A stretch of 14,683 bases of DNA from CAZXDS01 sp964639525 (lineage in GTDB: Bacteria; Bacteroidota; Ignavibacteria; Ignavibacteriales; Melioribacteraceae): contig CAZXDS010000075.1 in NCBI GenBank assembly GCA_964639525.1, positions 1 through 14,683 on the forward strand, written 5' to 3'. Every line of letters begins with the position of its first letter. Position 1 is the stretch's first letter. The notes beneath the pieces are model-generated. The model made no database searches, had not been told where the DNA came from, and saw only the letters and a program-made list of their open reading frames with translations. Shown here in pieces: positions 7,036 through 14,683 of the stretch. The position numbers and the translations under genes are program-made.

Positions 7036-9540
7036 ATGGACGGAAATTTTTCTGAAAGAGTTCAGGAAGTTATTAGATTAAGTAGAGAAGAAGCTTTAAG
7101 ACTGGGACACGATTATATAGGCACAGAACATCTTCTTCTGGGAATTGTTCGTGAAGGGCAAGGTGTAGCTGTTCGTATTCTTAAAAATCTTGGCTGCGAT
7201 TTAATAAAATTGAAAAAATCAATTGAAGATTCAGTTAAAACAATTGGCGGTACGCTAACAATAGGCAATATTCCGCTAACTAAGCAAGCAGAAAAAGTAT
7301 TAAAGATAACGCAAATTGAATCTAAAATATATAAATCTAATGTAATTGGAACAGAACATATTTTGCTCTCATTATTGCGAGATGAAGATAATCTTGCTAC
7401 ACAAATTCTTCATCAATTTAATGTAACTTATGAAAGTGCAAGAGCAGAGTTAAATAATCTTCACAGCGGAAGCAGTAACAAAGCTCAGTTTGGTTCTGTT
7501 GCCGCACAATTTAACAAGCCCGAAAAGTCGAAAACTCCGGTGCTTGATAATTTTGGGCGTGATTTAACCAAAATGGCATTAGCAGATAAACTCGATCCTG
7601 TTGTTGGGCGTGAAAAAGAAATTGAAAGAGTTACGCAAGTTTTGAGCAGAAGGAAAAAAAACAATCCTGTTTTAATTGGTGAACCCGGTGTTGGCAAAAC
7701 TGCAATTGCCGAAGGATTAGCATTAAAAATTGTTAACAGAAAAGTTCCGAGAATACTTCAAGGGAAAAGAGTTGTAACATTGGATTTAGCTGGTTTGGTT
7801 GCCGGTACCAAATACCGTGGTCAGTTTGAAGAGAGGATGAAAGCATTGATGAATGAGCTTGAAAAAGCGGAAGATGTGATTTTATTTATTGACGAACTAC
7901 ACACAATTGTTGGCGCAGGCGGTGCTTCAGGTTCGTTAGATGCTTCAAACTTATTTAAACCGGCGCTTGCACGCGGTGATATTCAGTGCATTGGAGCAAC
8001 GACACTTGACGAATACCGCAAACACATTGAAACCGACGGGGCTTTGGACAGAAGATTTCAAAAGGTAATGGTGGAGCCGCCTTCAGTGGACGAGACAATT
8101 GAAATTCTTGAATATATTAAATTTAAGTATGAAGAACATCATCACGTAAAATATTCAAATGAGGCAATTACAGCTGCCGTTAAATTGAGCAATCGGTACA
8201 TTACGGACAGGCATTTGCCCGACAAGGCAATTGATGTTCTTGACGAAGCCGGGTCGCGTGTTCACATGGGAAACTTTACGGTTTCCGATGAAATTCTTGA
8301 ACTTGAAAAAGCAATTGAACAAATTAAAAAAGAAAAACTCAAAGTTGTTAAACAACAAGATTATGAAAATGCCGCAAGACTTCGCGATAGAGAGAGAACT
8401 CTGCAGGCTGATCTTGCAACCGCAAAGCAGGATTGGGATACAAAAACAAAAGATTTAGTTTATGACGTAACTGAAGAGGATATTGGAACTGTTGTTTCGA
8501 TGATGACAGGAATTCCTACAACGCGAGTAGTGCAAGCTGAATCAGAAAAATTGATGAAGATGGAAGATTCACTTCAGGAAAGAATAGTTGGACAGGATGA
8601 TGCAATTAAAAAATTGACAAAAGCAATTCGCAGAACAAGAGCCGGATTGAAAAATCCTAAAAAACCAATAGGAAGTTTTATTTTTCTTGGACCTACCGGA
8701 GTAGGGAAAACTGAGTTGGCAAAAGAATTGGCTCGCTATCTTTTTGATTCGGAAGATGCTTTAATTAGAATTGACATGAGTGAGTATATGGAAAAATATG
8801 CGGTCTCACGTTTGATGGGAGCACCTCCCGGATACGTTGGCTATGAAGAAGGCGGACAATTAACCGAGCGTGTAAGGCGTAAACCATATTCGGTTGTGCT
8901 TTTTGATGAAATTGAAAAAGCTCATCCCGATGTGTTTAATATTCTTCTGCAAGTACTTGATGACGGAAAATTGACGGACAGCCTTGGGCGTAAAGTCGAT
9001 TTTAGAAACACAATTATTATTATGACATCGAACGCAGGCACAAAGGATATTAAGGAAACCGGCGGATATGGATTTGGTGATGAGAATACCGGCGATTCTT
9101 ACGAATACTTAAAAGGTGTTGTGGAAGACGCATTGAAAAAATTGTTCAATCCCGAATTTTTAAATCGGGTTGATGACACTATTGTGTTCAGAAATTTGAA
9201 AATTGAAGATATTAAAAAAATTGTTGATATTGAGATGAGAGATTTAGTGAACAATATTCATGAAAATAAAATGGAAATTGAACTTGATGAACCGTCAAGA
9301 AAATTCCTTGCCGAAAAAGGATTCGATTCTAAATTTGGCGCAAGACCTTTGAGGCGTGCAATTCAAAAATATTTGGAAGATCCGCTTGCCGAAGAATTAC
9401 TGCTGCATAACTTCGGAGAAGGCAGTCACATTATGGTCCATCACAAAAATAAGACTGAAAAATTATTTTTTGATGTTGTTGAAAATAATGAAGAAAGCAC
9501 AACTGAATTGGATAATTCCAAAACTGAAAAAGTTGATTGA
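7036..9540 (+). CDS. clpC: ATP-dependent Clp protease ATP-binding subunit ClpC
   Basis: This Hsp100/AAA+ unfoldase feeds proteins to the ClpP peptidase and acts in protein quality control and stress response. It has 834 residues from the ATG at 7036, preceded by AGAGGA at 7025-7030. The longer frame back to 6952 adds 28 atypical residues and is rejected. In order: a double Clp-N repeat (FSERVQEVI...GTEHLLLGIV, then GTEHILLSLL, about 1-150), AAA1 with Walker A GEPGVGKT (215-222) and FIDELHT, a UVR motif in the middle domain (about 430-465, DYENAARLRD) that marks ClpC rather than ClpA or ClpB, AAA2 with Walker A GPTGVGKT (552-559) and LFDEIEKAHPDV, a YGFG tract that may be the ClpP-docking loop, and the D2 small domain. 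No clpP, ctsR, mcsA or mcsB is nearby. It appears to be a single-gene transcription unit with its own terminator. Confidence 0.96.
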   Translation: MDGNFSERVQEVIRLSREEALRLGHDYIGTEHLLLGIVREGQGVAVRILKNLGCDLIKLKKSIEDSVKTIGGTLTIGNIPLTKQAEKVLKITQIESKIYKSNVIGTEHILLSLLRDEDNLATQILHQFNVTYESARAELNNLHSGSSNKAQFGSVAAQFNKPEKSKTPVLDNFGRDLTKMALADKLDPVVGREKEIERVTQVLSRRKKNNPVLIGEPGVGKTAIAEGLALKIVNRKVPRILQGKRVVTLDLAGLVAGTKYRGQFEERMKALMNELEKAEDVILFIDELHTIVGAGGASGSLDASNLFKPALARGDIQCIGATTLDEYRKHIETDGALDRRFQKVMVEPPSVDETIEILEYIKFKYEEHHHVKYSNEAITAAVKLSNRYITDRHLPDKAIDVLDEAGSRVHMGNFTVSDEILELEKAIEQIKKEKLKVVKQQDYENAARLRDRERTLQADLATAKQDWDTKTKDLVYDVTEEDIGTVVSMMTGIPTTRVVQAESEKLMKMEDSLQERIVGQDDAIKKLTKAIRRTRAGLKNPKKPIGSFIFLGPTGVGKTELAKELARYLFDSEDALIRIDMSEYMEKYAVSRLMGAPPGYVGYEEGGQLTERVRRKPYSVVLFDEIEKAHPDVFNILLQVLDDGKLTDSLGRKVDFRNTIIIMTSNAGTKDIKETGGYGFGDENTGDSYEYLKGVVEDALKKLFNPEFLNRVDDTIVFRNLKIEDIKKIVDIEMRDLVNNIHENKMEIELDEPSRKFLAEKGFDSKFGARPLRRAIQKYLEDPLAEELLLHNFGEGSHIMVHHKNKTEKLFFDVVENNEESTTELDNSKTEKVD

Positions 9541-9565
9541 GTGTGATTTTATCCCAAATAAATTT

Positions 9566-9598
9566 ATGCTCGATTTTTTAATGAATCGAGCATTTTTT
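9566..9598 (+). terminator. intrinsic terminator of clpC
   Basis: Bases 9566-9575 pair perfectly with 9584-9593 (10 bp, with GCTCG/CGAGC at the core) around an 8-base loop, followed by a run of T. It lies 25 bases after the clpC stop codon and separates clpC from the next cluster. Confidence 0.88.
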
Positions 9599-9654
9599 AT
9601 TTTAAACCTTTAAATATTTCAATAAACTATTTTAGAAAATAAATCATTGAAATT

Positions 9655-10917
9655 ATGAAAACTATTTTTATATTTTTAATATTCACATTCTCATTGAATG
9701 CCCAGACAAATTATTCAAAATATTTTAGTAATAAAACCCTGCGTTTGGATTTTTACCATTCAGGTAATTCAAAAACAGAATCAATTACTTTTGATGAATT
9801 AATTGAAGAACCGTTTTGGGGCGGCTCAAAAACGAATTTGATTGATACTTTTTATTTTGGCAATTATTACTTAAAAGTTTTCAACAAAACCGGAAAGCTT
9901 GTCTATTCACGTGGATTCTCTACACTTTTCAAAGAATGGCAAAGTACCGAAGAAGCAAAACATACTAATCGCACATTTACAGGAGTTGTAACATTTCCGT
10001 ATCCAAAAGACACAGTTACAATTGAAATTGATAAGCGTGATAGTTTGAACGTATTCCATTCTAAATTTGTATATGTTGTTAATCCGAAAAGTTATTTCAT
10101 TAAAAAGGAGAACAGACATAAAACAAAATCATTTAAAGTTCGCTACAGCGGAGATTATAATAAGAAATTGGATATTGCTTTTATTGCAGAGGGTTACAAA
10201 AAATCCGAGATGGATAAATTTAAAAATGATTGTGATAAATACGCTGCATATCTTTTCGAGTACTCTCCGTTCAAAGAAAATAAAAACAAGATAAACATTT
10301 GGGGTGTTGGTGCTGTTTCGGATAGTTCGGGTGCGGATATTCCGGCTGAGAGTGTTTGGAAATCCACGGCACTAAATTCTTCGTATTATACTTTTGACAG
10401 TGAAAGATATTTGATGACAATTGATTATAAAACCGTCAGGGATTATGCGGCAAACGTTCCTTATGATCAAATTTACATTCTCGTTAATTCAAATAAATAC
10501 GGCGGCGGAGCAATTTATAATTTCTATTCGCTCGGAATAACAGGGAATAAAAGTTCAAAAAAAGTATTTGTGCATGAGTTTGGGCACGGATTGGCAGGAT
10601 TAGCAGATGAATATGTTGATCTTTCAACTTTTGATAATTTTTATCCCAAGGATGTAGAACCTTGGGAACCGAACATTACAACACTTGTTCATTTTGATAA
10701 AAAATGGAAAAATTTGGTAAATCCGTTAACACCAATTCCAACACCGGCAAGTGATAAATATAAAAATACAATCGGCGTTTTTGAAGGTGCGGGGTATGTA
10801 CCAAAAGGAGTTTATCGTTCAACTATTAACAGTATTATGCGAGCGTTCAATTCAAACAAATTTAATAAAGTTTCAAAAAGAGCAATTCAAAGAATTATTG
10901 ATTTTTATTCGGAGTAA
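9655..10917 (+). CDS. secreted peptidase of family M64 (IgA-peptidase-like metallopeptidase)
   Basis: This is a 420-residue exported zinc metallopeptidase. Residues 1-17 form a classic signal peptide (MKTIFIFLIFTFSLNAQ, cleavage near Ala16-Gln17) with no lipobox Cys. The N-terminal part (about 20-155) is a beta-rich domain like the M64 N-terminal region. The catalytic part contains LDIAFIAEGY, and the zinc motif HEFGHGLAGLADEY at His307, Glu308 and His311, with an acidic pair (Asp318, Glu319) that is the likely source of the third ligand. A Met-turn-like SIMR is at 393-396. M64 members are metzincin-like and often found in Bacteroidota. The name comes from an IgA-cleaving enzyme, and the substrate here is unknown. 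No good Shine-Dalgarno precedes the ATG. The next gene begins 14 bases after its stop, so it may head the phosphatase/BMC cluster. Confidence 0.9.
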   Translation: MKTIFIFLIFTFSLNAQTNYSKYFSNKTLRLDFYHSGNSKTESITFDELIEEPFWGGSKTNLIDTFYFGNYYLKVFNKTGKLVYSRGFSTLFKEWQSTEEAKHTNRTFTGVVTFPYPKDTVTIEIDKRDSLNVFHSKFVYVVNPKSYFIKKENRHKTKSFKVRYSGDYNKKLDIAFIAEGYKKSEMDKFKNDCDKYAAYLFEYSPFKENKNKINIWGVGAVSDSSGADIPAESVWKSTALNSSYYTFDSERYLMTIDYKTVRDYAANVPYDQIYILVNSNKYGGGAIYNFYSLGITGNKSSKKVFVHEFGHGLAGLADEYVDLSTFDNFYPKDVEPWEPNITTLVHFDKKWKNLVNPLTPIPTPASDKYKNTIGVFEGAGYVPKGVYRSTINSIMRAFNSNKFNKVSKRAIQRIIDFYSE

Positions 10918-10931
10918 ACGATTTAGATATT

Positions 10932-12185
10932 ATGAGACAAAAAAAATTATATAAAACACTCGACACAGCAGCGTCAAAACATTTTGATACTGACAAGGAG
11001 CTTTTAGCTGAAATAGTTATGATGCTTGTTGAAGATGAACAAATTAATTTTGGCGGTGGAAGAGTTTGGAAGTTGAATAAATCACAAAAGGAATACAAAC
11101 TTTTATTCCAAACAAAAAAAAATATGATGTTGGAAAATGATTTCAGAATTTCCATTGATGATTATTCTGTTTTTAAAAGATTAGGAATTGAGCGCACCGT
11201 ATTGGCGGACGAAACAAATAGAATATTAATTGGGAAAGGAATTCATAAATATTCCGCTTCCGGAATTGGGCAAAGAGTAAAAATAGGGAAGTTCTACTTT
11301 TACGAGTATGTAATTGCTTTGCATTCCACTAAAATTGACAGAGAACTTAAATTTGCTTTGAATATTATAGCGACCGTACTTACTGCTAAACTACGGGAAC
11401 GTTGGCTATCAGCATCGCGAAGCAATATGAAAGCCGATTTGACTAAAGCACAGCAACTTCAAAAAAGTATTTTACCCGAGCATAGTGTGGCGTTTGCTGA
11501 TTATGATATTTTTGGACTTACGATTCCTGCCCTTGAAATGAGCGGTGATTTTTTCGATTATCTCCCAATCGGTTTGGATGAAAACCGGCTTGGAATTGTT
11601 CTCGCCGATGCTGCTTCAAAGGGTCTTGCCGCTGCAGCAGAAGCAATGTACATTTCCGGCGCAATTAGAATGGCGAGCACTTTTCAACTAAAAATATCGC
11701 CGATGATGAACAGAATAAATCAGTTGGTAAATCAAATATTTAGTGATGATAAATTTACTACGATGTTTTATTGTGAGATATCAAATGATAGAAAAGGATT
11801 ATGTCTGTACGGAAATGCGGGGCACAATCCTCCGTTATTTGTTCACGCAGGAAGCAAAGAAATAATTTATCTTAAAGCAACAGGTCCTCTGCTTGGTCCT
11901 GCTCCAAAAGCAAAAGTTGATACGGACAGTATAAATTTTTCTCCCGATGATGTGCTTGTTATATTTTCGGATGGTATTACAGAAGCAGCAAATGCAAATT
12001 TTGATTTGTACGAAGAAGATAGATTAGAAAAAGTTGTTCTAAAAAATTTAAATAAAACTGCGAAGGAAATTGCGCTTGCTATTATGCAGGATGTTAATGA
12101 TTTTTCAACAACTGATAGTTTATATCTGGATGATAAAACAATTGTGGTAATTAAAAAAACGGAAAAGAATGAGCTTACCGAATAA
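10932..12185 (+). CDS. SpoIIE/RsbU-type PP2C serine phosphatase with N-terminal sensor region
   Basis: This 417-residue regulator probably dephosphorylates an anti-anti-sigma-type (STAS) partner. The N-terminal half (about 1-150) looks like a GAF-type alpha/beta sensor, followed by a helical linker containing KADLTKAQQLQKSILP, typical just ahead of SpoIIE-family catalytic domains. The PPM domain has its metal-binding motifs: SGDFFDY (Asp206, Asp209), LADAASKGLAAA (Asp226; most relatives read D-V-S-G-K-G), GNAGHNPP, FSDGITEA (Asp347) and DDKT (Asp400, Asp401). It should therefore be active. No membrane segment is seen, so it is cytosolic. No STAS, RsbW-like kinase or sigma factor lies in the window. 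Its 3' end overlaps the PduS-like gene by 17 bases in another frame, implying co-translation. No clear ribosome site precedes it. Confidence 0.92.
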   Translation: MRQKKLYKTLDTAASKHFDTDKELLAEIVMMLVEDEQINFGGGRVWKLNKSQKEYKLLFQTKKNMMLENDFRISIDDYSVFKRLGIERTVLADETNRILIGKGIHKYSASGIGQRVKIGKFYFYEYVIALHSTKIDRELKFALNIIATVLTAKLRERWLSASRSNMKADLTKAQQLQKSILPEHSVAFADYDIFGLTIPALEMSGDFFDYLPIGLDENRLGIVLADAASKGLAAAAEAMYISGAIRMASTFQLKISPMMNRINQLVNQIFSDDKFTTMFYCEISNDRKGLCLYGNAGHNPPLFVHAGSKEIIYLKATGPLLGPAPKAKVDTDSINFSPDDVLVIFSDGITEAANANFDLYEEDRLEKVVLKNLNKTAKEIALAIMQDVNDFSTTDSLYLDDKTIVVIKKTEKNELTE

Positions 12186-13485
12186 AATATTTGATGCAGG
12201 CGTTGTCGGTGCCGGCGGCGGAGGATTTCCCACACACATAAAGGCAAACTCTACTGTAGAATTTGTTATTGCAAATGGTGCGGAATGTGAACCTCTGCTG
12301 CATAAAGATTATGAAATAATGGTAAATTATGCCGAGCAAGTTGTGCGCGGAATGAAGCTGATGATGAAGCAGACAAATGCACGCAAAGGATATTTTGGAA
12401 TTAAGGAGAAAAATGCTGATGCGATTGAAGCCATTCAAAATGCCATTAGCGATTCTGATAATATTGAAATGTCAATACTTGGCGATTACTATCCGATTGG
12501 CGATGAATACGAGCTTGTTTACGAAACTACAGGTAGATTGATACCACCTCACGGAATTCCTTTAGACGTAGGCTGCCTTGTTAATAACGTGGAAACCTTT
12601 TATAACATTGCGAATGCTGAAGACGGTAAAAATGTAACTGAAAAATTCTTATGCGTTACCGGCGCTGTAAATTCTCCGAAATCGTTTTTTGTCCCAATTG
12701 GAACAACATTTAATGAACTTATAGAAATTGCAGGTGGAACTACTGTAAAAGATTTCGGTATTTTTATAAGTGGTTTAATGATGGGAACTTTAACTTTTAA
12801 TTTAGATGAACCTGTTACAAAAACTACCGGGGGAATAATTATTTTACCAAAAAATCATTATTTGATTAGCAGAGAAAACAGATCGATAGAGGACATGAAT
12901 CGTATTGGCAAATCAGCCTGCGACCAATGCAGTTATTGTACGGAGTTTTGCCCGCGTTATTTGCTTGGCTATGATGTTCAGCCTCACAAAGTTATGCGCT
13001 CGCTCGGGTTCACAAAAACCGGAGAAGCCGTTTGGAATAATTATGCGGATTTGTGCTGCTCGTGCGGTCTTTGCTCGCTGTATGCGTGTCCTGAAGATTT
13101 GTATCCGCGTGAAGCTTGCAATCAAGGTAAAGCCGAACTGAAAACTCAGGGAATAAAATACGAACAATTAAAACCGGTTAAAGTTCATCCGATAAAAGAT
13201 GGAAGGCGAGTTCCGTTAAAACAGCTTATGATTAAGCTTGATGTTACAAAATATAACAGGACAACTCCATTTACTAAAGACGGTCCGAAACCGAATAAAG
13301 TATTTGTGAAACTGAAACAGCACGCCGGTGAACCGGCAAAGGCGATTGTTCAAAAGGGAACTGTTGTTTCCAAGGGTGATTTGATTGCAAAGATTGATGG
13401 GAATAATCTTGGGGCAAATGTACATGCCTCAATAAATGGCAGAGTAACTCAGATTACAAACGATTATATTTTGATTGAACAATAA
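12169..13485 (+). CDS. PduS-like flavo-iron-sulfur electron carrier of a bacterial microcompartment (RnfC/Nqo1-like)
   Basis: This 438-residue protein is close to the length of PduS. The N-terminus has AGVVGAGGGGFPTHIK (about 10-25), the glycine-rich nucleotide/flavin-binding loop shared with RnfC and Nqo1 subunits, followed by NGAECEPLLHKD. An SLBB segment follows. Two [4Fe-4S] motifs come next: Cys251-x2-Cys254-x2-Cys257-x3-Cys261-Pro and Cys296-x2-Cys299-x2-Cys302-x4-Cys307-Pro. The C-terminus (about 375-438) looks like the RnfC barrel-sandwich domain. In Pdu compartments PduS is a flavin- and Fe-S-dependent reductase that uses NADH, reactivates cobalamin and contacts the shell protein PduT. 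Here it precedes a PduT homologue, supporting a shell-linked redox role. Its substrate is not shown, since no B12 enzyme is nearby. The ATG lies within the phosphatase gene, and the family N-terminus fits that start. Confidence 0.9.
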   Translation: MSLPNKIFDAGVVGAGGGGFPTHIKANSTVEFVIANGAECEPLLHKDYEIMVNYAEQVVRGMKLMMKQTNARKGYFGIKEKNADAIEAIQNAISDSDNIEMSILGDYYPIGDEYELVYETTGRLIPPHGIPLDVGCLVNNVETFYNIANAEDGKNVTEKFLCVTGAVNSPKSFFVPIGTTFNELIEIAGGTTVKDFGIFISGLMMGTLTFNLDEPVTKTTGGIIILPKNHYLISRENRSIEDMNRIGKSACDQCSYCTEFCPRYLLGYDVQPHKVMRSLGFTKTGEAVWNNYADLCCSCGLCSLYACPEDLYPREACNQGKAELKTQGIKYEQLKPVKVHPIKDGRRVPLKQLMIKLDVTKYNRTTPFTKDGPKPNKVFVKLKQHAGEPAKAIVQKGTVVSKGDLIAKIDGNNLGANVHASINGRVTQITNDYILIEQ

Positions 13486-13600
13486 AATAATTGATAATTG
13501 ATAATGGGAAATTAAAAATCATTAGTTGTTGCCATAAACAATTGAAGTAAAGATTGAGACTTGTAAATTTGGAAATAAATGAGATAAAGGGAAATAAATT

Positions 13601-14146
13601 ATGAATTCACTCGGATTGATTGAGATGAGCAGTATTGCTGCGGGAATGCAAGCTGCCGACATTATGCTAAAAACTGCTCAAGTGGAATTGATACTTTCAA
13701 GAACCATCTGCTCCGGTAAATATATGGTTATGATTGGCGGGGAAGTAGCTGAAGTACAGTCTGCTGTTGATGCGGCAATGACTATTGTTGATTATGCCGT
13801 TATTGATACTTTTGTTATTCCAAACGTTCATCCCGATTTATTTCATGCACTTTCCGGACACAGTGATGTAAAGGAATTACAAGCATTGGGAATTATAGAA
13901 GCATTTTCAGTTGCTTCCTTAATTGAAGGCGCTGACGCTGCTGCGAAAGCGGCAAATGTTAAAATAATAGAAATACGTCTTGCAATGGCTCTCGGTGGTA
14001 AAGCTTTCTGCACTTTAACGGGAGAAGTTGCAGCCGTTACAAGTGCCGTAGAATCCGGTGCAAAAGTAATAGGGGATAAAGGACTGCTTGTAAATAAAGT
14101 TGTAATAGCTCAGCCGAGACCTGAACTGATGAGCGAAATGATTTAA
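13601..14146 (+). CDS. PduT-like tandem-BMC-domain shell protein (BMC-T) with a probable [4Fe-4S] pore
   Basis: This 181-residue protein has two BMC folds in tandem (about 1-90 and 95-181), so it should form pseudohexameric trimers that tile a microcompartment shell. Domain 1 begins SLGLIEMSSIAAGMQAAD and domain 2 begins ALGIIEAFSVASLIEGAD, both typical BMC starts. Cys37 in TICSGKY matches the position of Cys38 of Salmonella PduT, where three copies hold a [4Fe-4S] cluster in the central pore. An electron path across the shell is therefore likely. AAAGGGA lies 8 bases before the ATG. The 115-base gap after the PduS-like gene holds a tandem TTGATAA pair (13491-13504) and no terminator. No other shell protein, vertex protein or core enzyme is present. 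Any that exist must be elsewhere, possibly beyond the right edge. Confidence 0.93.
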   Translation: MNSLGLIEMSSIAAGMQAADIMLKTAQVELILSRTICSGKYMVMIGGEVAEVQSAVDAAMTIVDYAVIDTFVIPNVHPDLFHALSGHSDVKELQALGIIEAFSVASLIEGADAAAKAANVKIIEIRLAMALGGKAFCTLTGEVAAVTSAVESGAKVIGDKGLLVNKVVIAQPRPELMSEMI

Positions 14147-14179
14147 TCTTTATTATTTCATTTATTGATAATTATTTAC

Positions 14180-14300
14180 GGTGCCGACCTTCAATATCCC
14201 CAGCGGGGATGAAACAGATTGTTCACCGGACCCCACACAATGTCTGCGACTGTGAGCTTCACTTTGTTCGCTCGCAGAGTCCCGTGACAATGACGAATCT
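14180..14300. repeat. probable dispersed non-coding repeat element
   Basis: This block is clearly richer in G+C than its surroundings. It contains two dyads: ATCCCC (14196-14201) with GGGGAT (14205-14210), and TCTGCGA (14243-14249) with TCGCAGA (14272-14278). It also has the pattern CAGATTG ... CAATGACGAAT, which I know from dispersed non-coding repeats in many bacterial genomes, where CAGATTGCTTCG...CGCAATGACG is common. That similarity is from memory and only the ends agree. Only one copy lies in the window, so its repeated nature is inferred. Confidence 0.45.
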
Positions 14301-14307
14301 TTTTTTA

Positions 14308-14336
14308 TGTAACACAGATTAATAATCTGTGTTACA
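14308..14336. repeat. perfect 13-bp inverted repeat
   Basis: Bases 14308-14320 are exactly complementary to 14324-14336 around a 3-base AAT centre. A run of seven T lies directly on the left side and ATAAAT on the right, so neither strand has a T-tract after the hairpin as an intrinsic terminator would. It could be a protein-binding dyad, a short palindromic mobile repeat, or the end of the preceding repeat element. Confidence 0.75.
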
Positions 14337-14631
14337 ATAAATTGTGCGGTAATATTTTAATAAGGTAATAAGGTTTAATTTGGTAAAGGAATGTTTTTTC
14401 TACTAAGGTTTATTTTTAAAAAATAAGGTTAAAAAGAGCAGACAAAAAACAGTGCCGTATTTTCAAACATTTTACAATTAATGAGAACAAACTCACCGAC
14501 AGACGAGTAACTTTAAAAGCCTCTTCTCTTTGTAAAAAAAAGTTTGGGGATGAGTTTGGGTTTAAAAACACAAAACCGCTTTGAAATGCTCTACACACGA
14601 CAAGTCATTGCAACAATACATAAAGCAAGAC

Positions 14632-14663
14632 TCTGAATCGCTGCCACAGCACAGCGATTCAGA
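14632..14663. repeat. 12-bp inverted repeat near the right edge
   Basis: Bases 14632-14643 pair perfectly with 14652-14663 around an 8-base loop, with several G/C pairs in the stem. Neither flank is T-rich on the transcript side. It may mark the end of a gene beyond the right edge, or be part of a repeat. Confidence 0.7.
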
Positions 14664-14683
14664 AGCAAAACTAAGTTTAATAA

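Larger units (their letters stand above)
14147..14683. other. non-coding region with multiple inverted repeats
   Basis: These 537 bases have no credible gene on either strand. The only short frame (minus strand, about 14416-14598) is low-complexity and has no family features. Three elements are listed separately: a GC-richer block at about 14180-14300, a perfect 13-bp dyad at 14308-14336, and a 12-bp dyad at 14632-14663. Between them, TAATAAGG is tandemly duplicated (14358-14373) and TAAGG recurs at 14404-14408 and 14424-14428. No hairpin followed by a T-tract is seen just after the PduT-like gene, so the end of that transcript is unclear. Confidence 0.7.

Noticed and set aside
14191..14214. 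CRISPR-repeat-like string (palindrome followed by GAAAC)
   Set aside because: A short palindrome ending in GAAAC resembles CRISPR repeat ends, but there is only one copy, no regular spacing and no cas gene in the window.
14416..14598. 60-residue minus-strand open frame in the right intergenic region
   Set aside because: Low complexity, no recognisable domain, no ribosome site and no conserved context.

Overview
The window is an AT-rich bacterial chromosome segment with tightly packed genes. The long HTH-tailed RecQ, a ClpC with a UVR motif, a secreted M64 peptidase whose signal peptide ends in ...NAQ, and uneven use of Shine-Dalgarno sites point to the Bacteroidota/Chlorobiota/Ignavibacteriota group. 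An Ignavibacteria-like genome is my best guess, from gene content only. No rRNA, tRNA, CRISPR array or transposase was found.

Bases 1-4549 (plus strand) form a molybdenum cofactor (Moco) biosynthesis operon. It opens with a structured leader that resembles the Moco riboswitch, followed by a strong intrinsic terminator. The 3' end of the putative aptamer can form 12 consecutive pairs with the terminator stem and loop, so the leader looks like a complete terminator/antiterminator switch. The genes are a Cys-less AhpD-fold protein, a single-domain CHR-family (chromate-transporter-like) membrane protein, moaA, moaC, moeA and mobA. The CHR protein is the best candidate in the window for an oxyanion (molybdate or tungstate) transporter. 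moaD, moaE and mogA/moaB are not here.

Bases 4572-7035 hold recQ on the minus strand, convergent with mobA, and a 313-base divergent intergenic region. clpC (7036-9540, plus strand) follows, with a textbook terminator at its end. Its true start lies 28 codons inside the longest open frame.

Bases 9655-14146 form a second plus-strand cluster. It contains a secreted M64 metallopeptidase, a SpoIIE/RsbU-type PP2C phosphatase, a PduS/RnfC-like flavo-iron-sulfur protein overlapping the phosphatase gene by 17 bases, and a PduT-like tandem-BMC shell protein that keeps the Cys of its [4Fe-4S] site. The last two are the known electron-transfer pair of bacterial microcompartments, but no core enzyme is present. 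Coupling to a stress-type phosphatase is the most unusual arrangement here.

Bases 14147-14683 have no credible gene. They carry several perfect inverted repeats and a likely dispersed repeat element.
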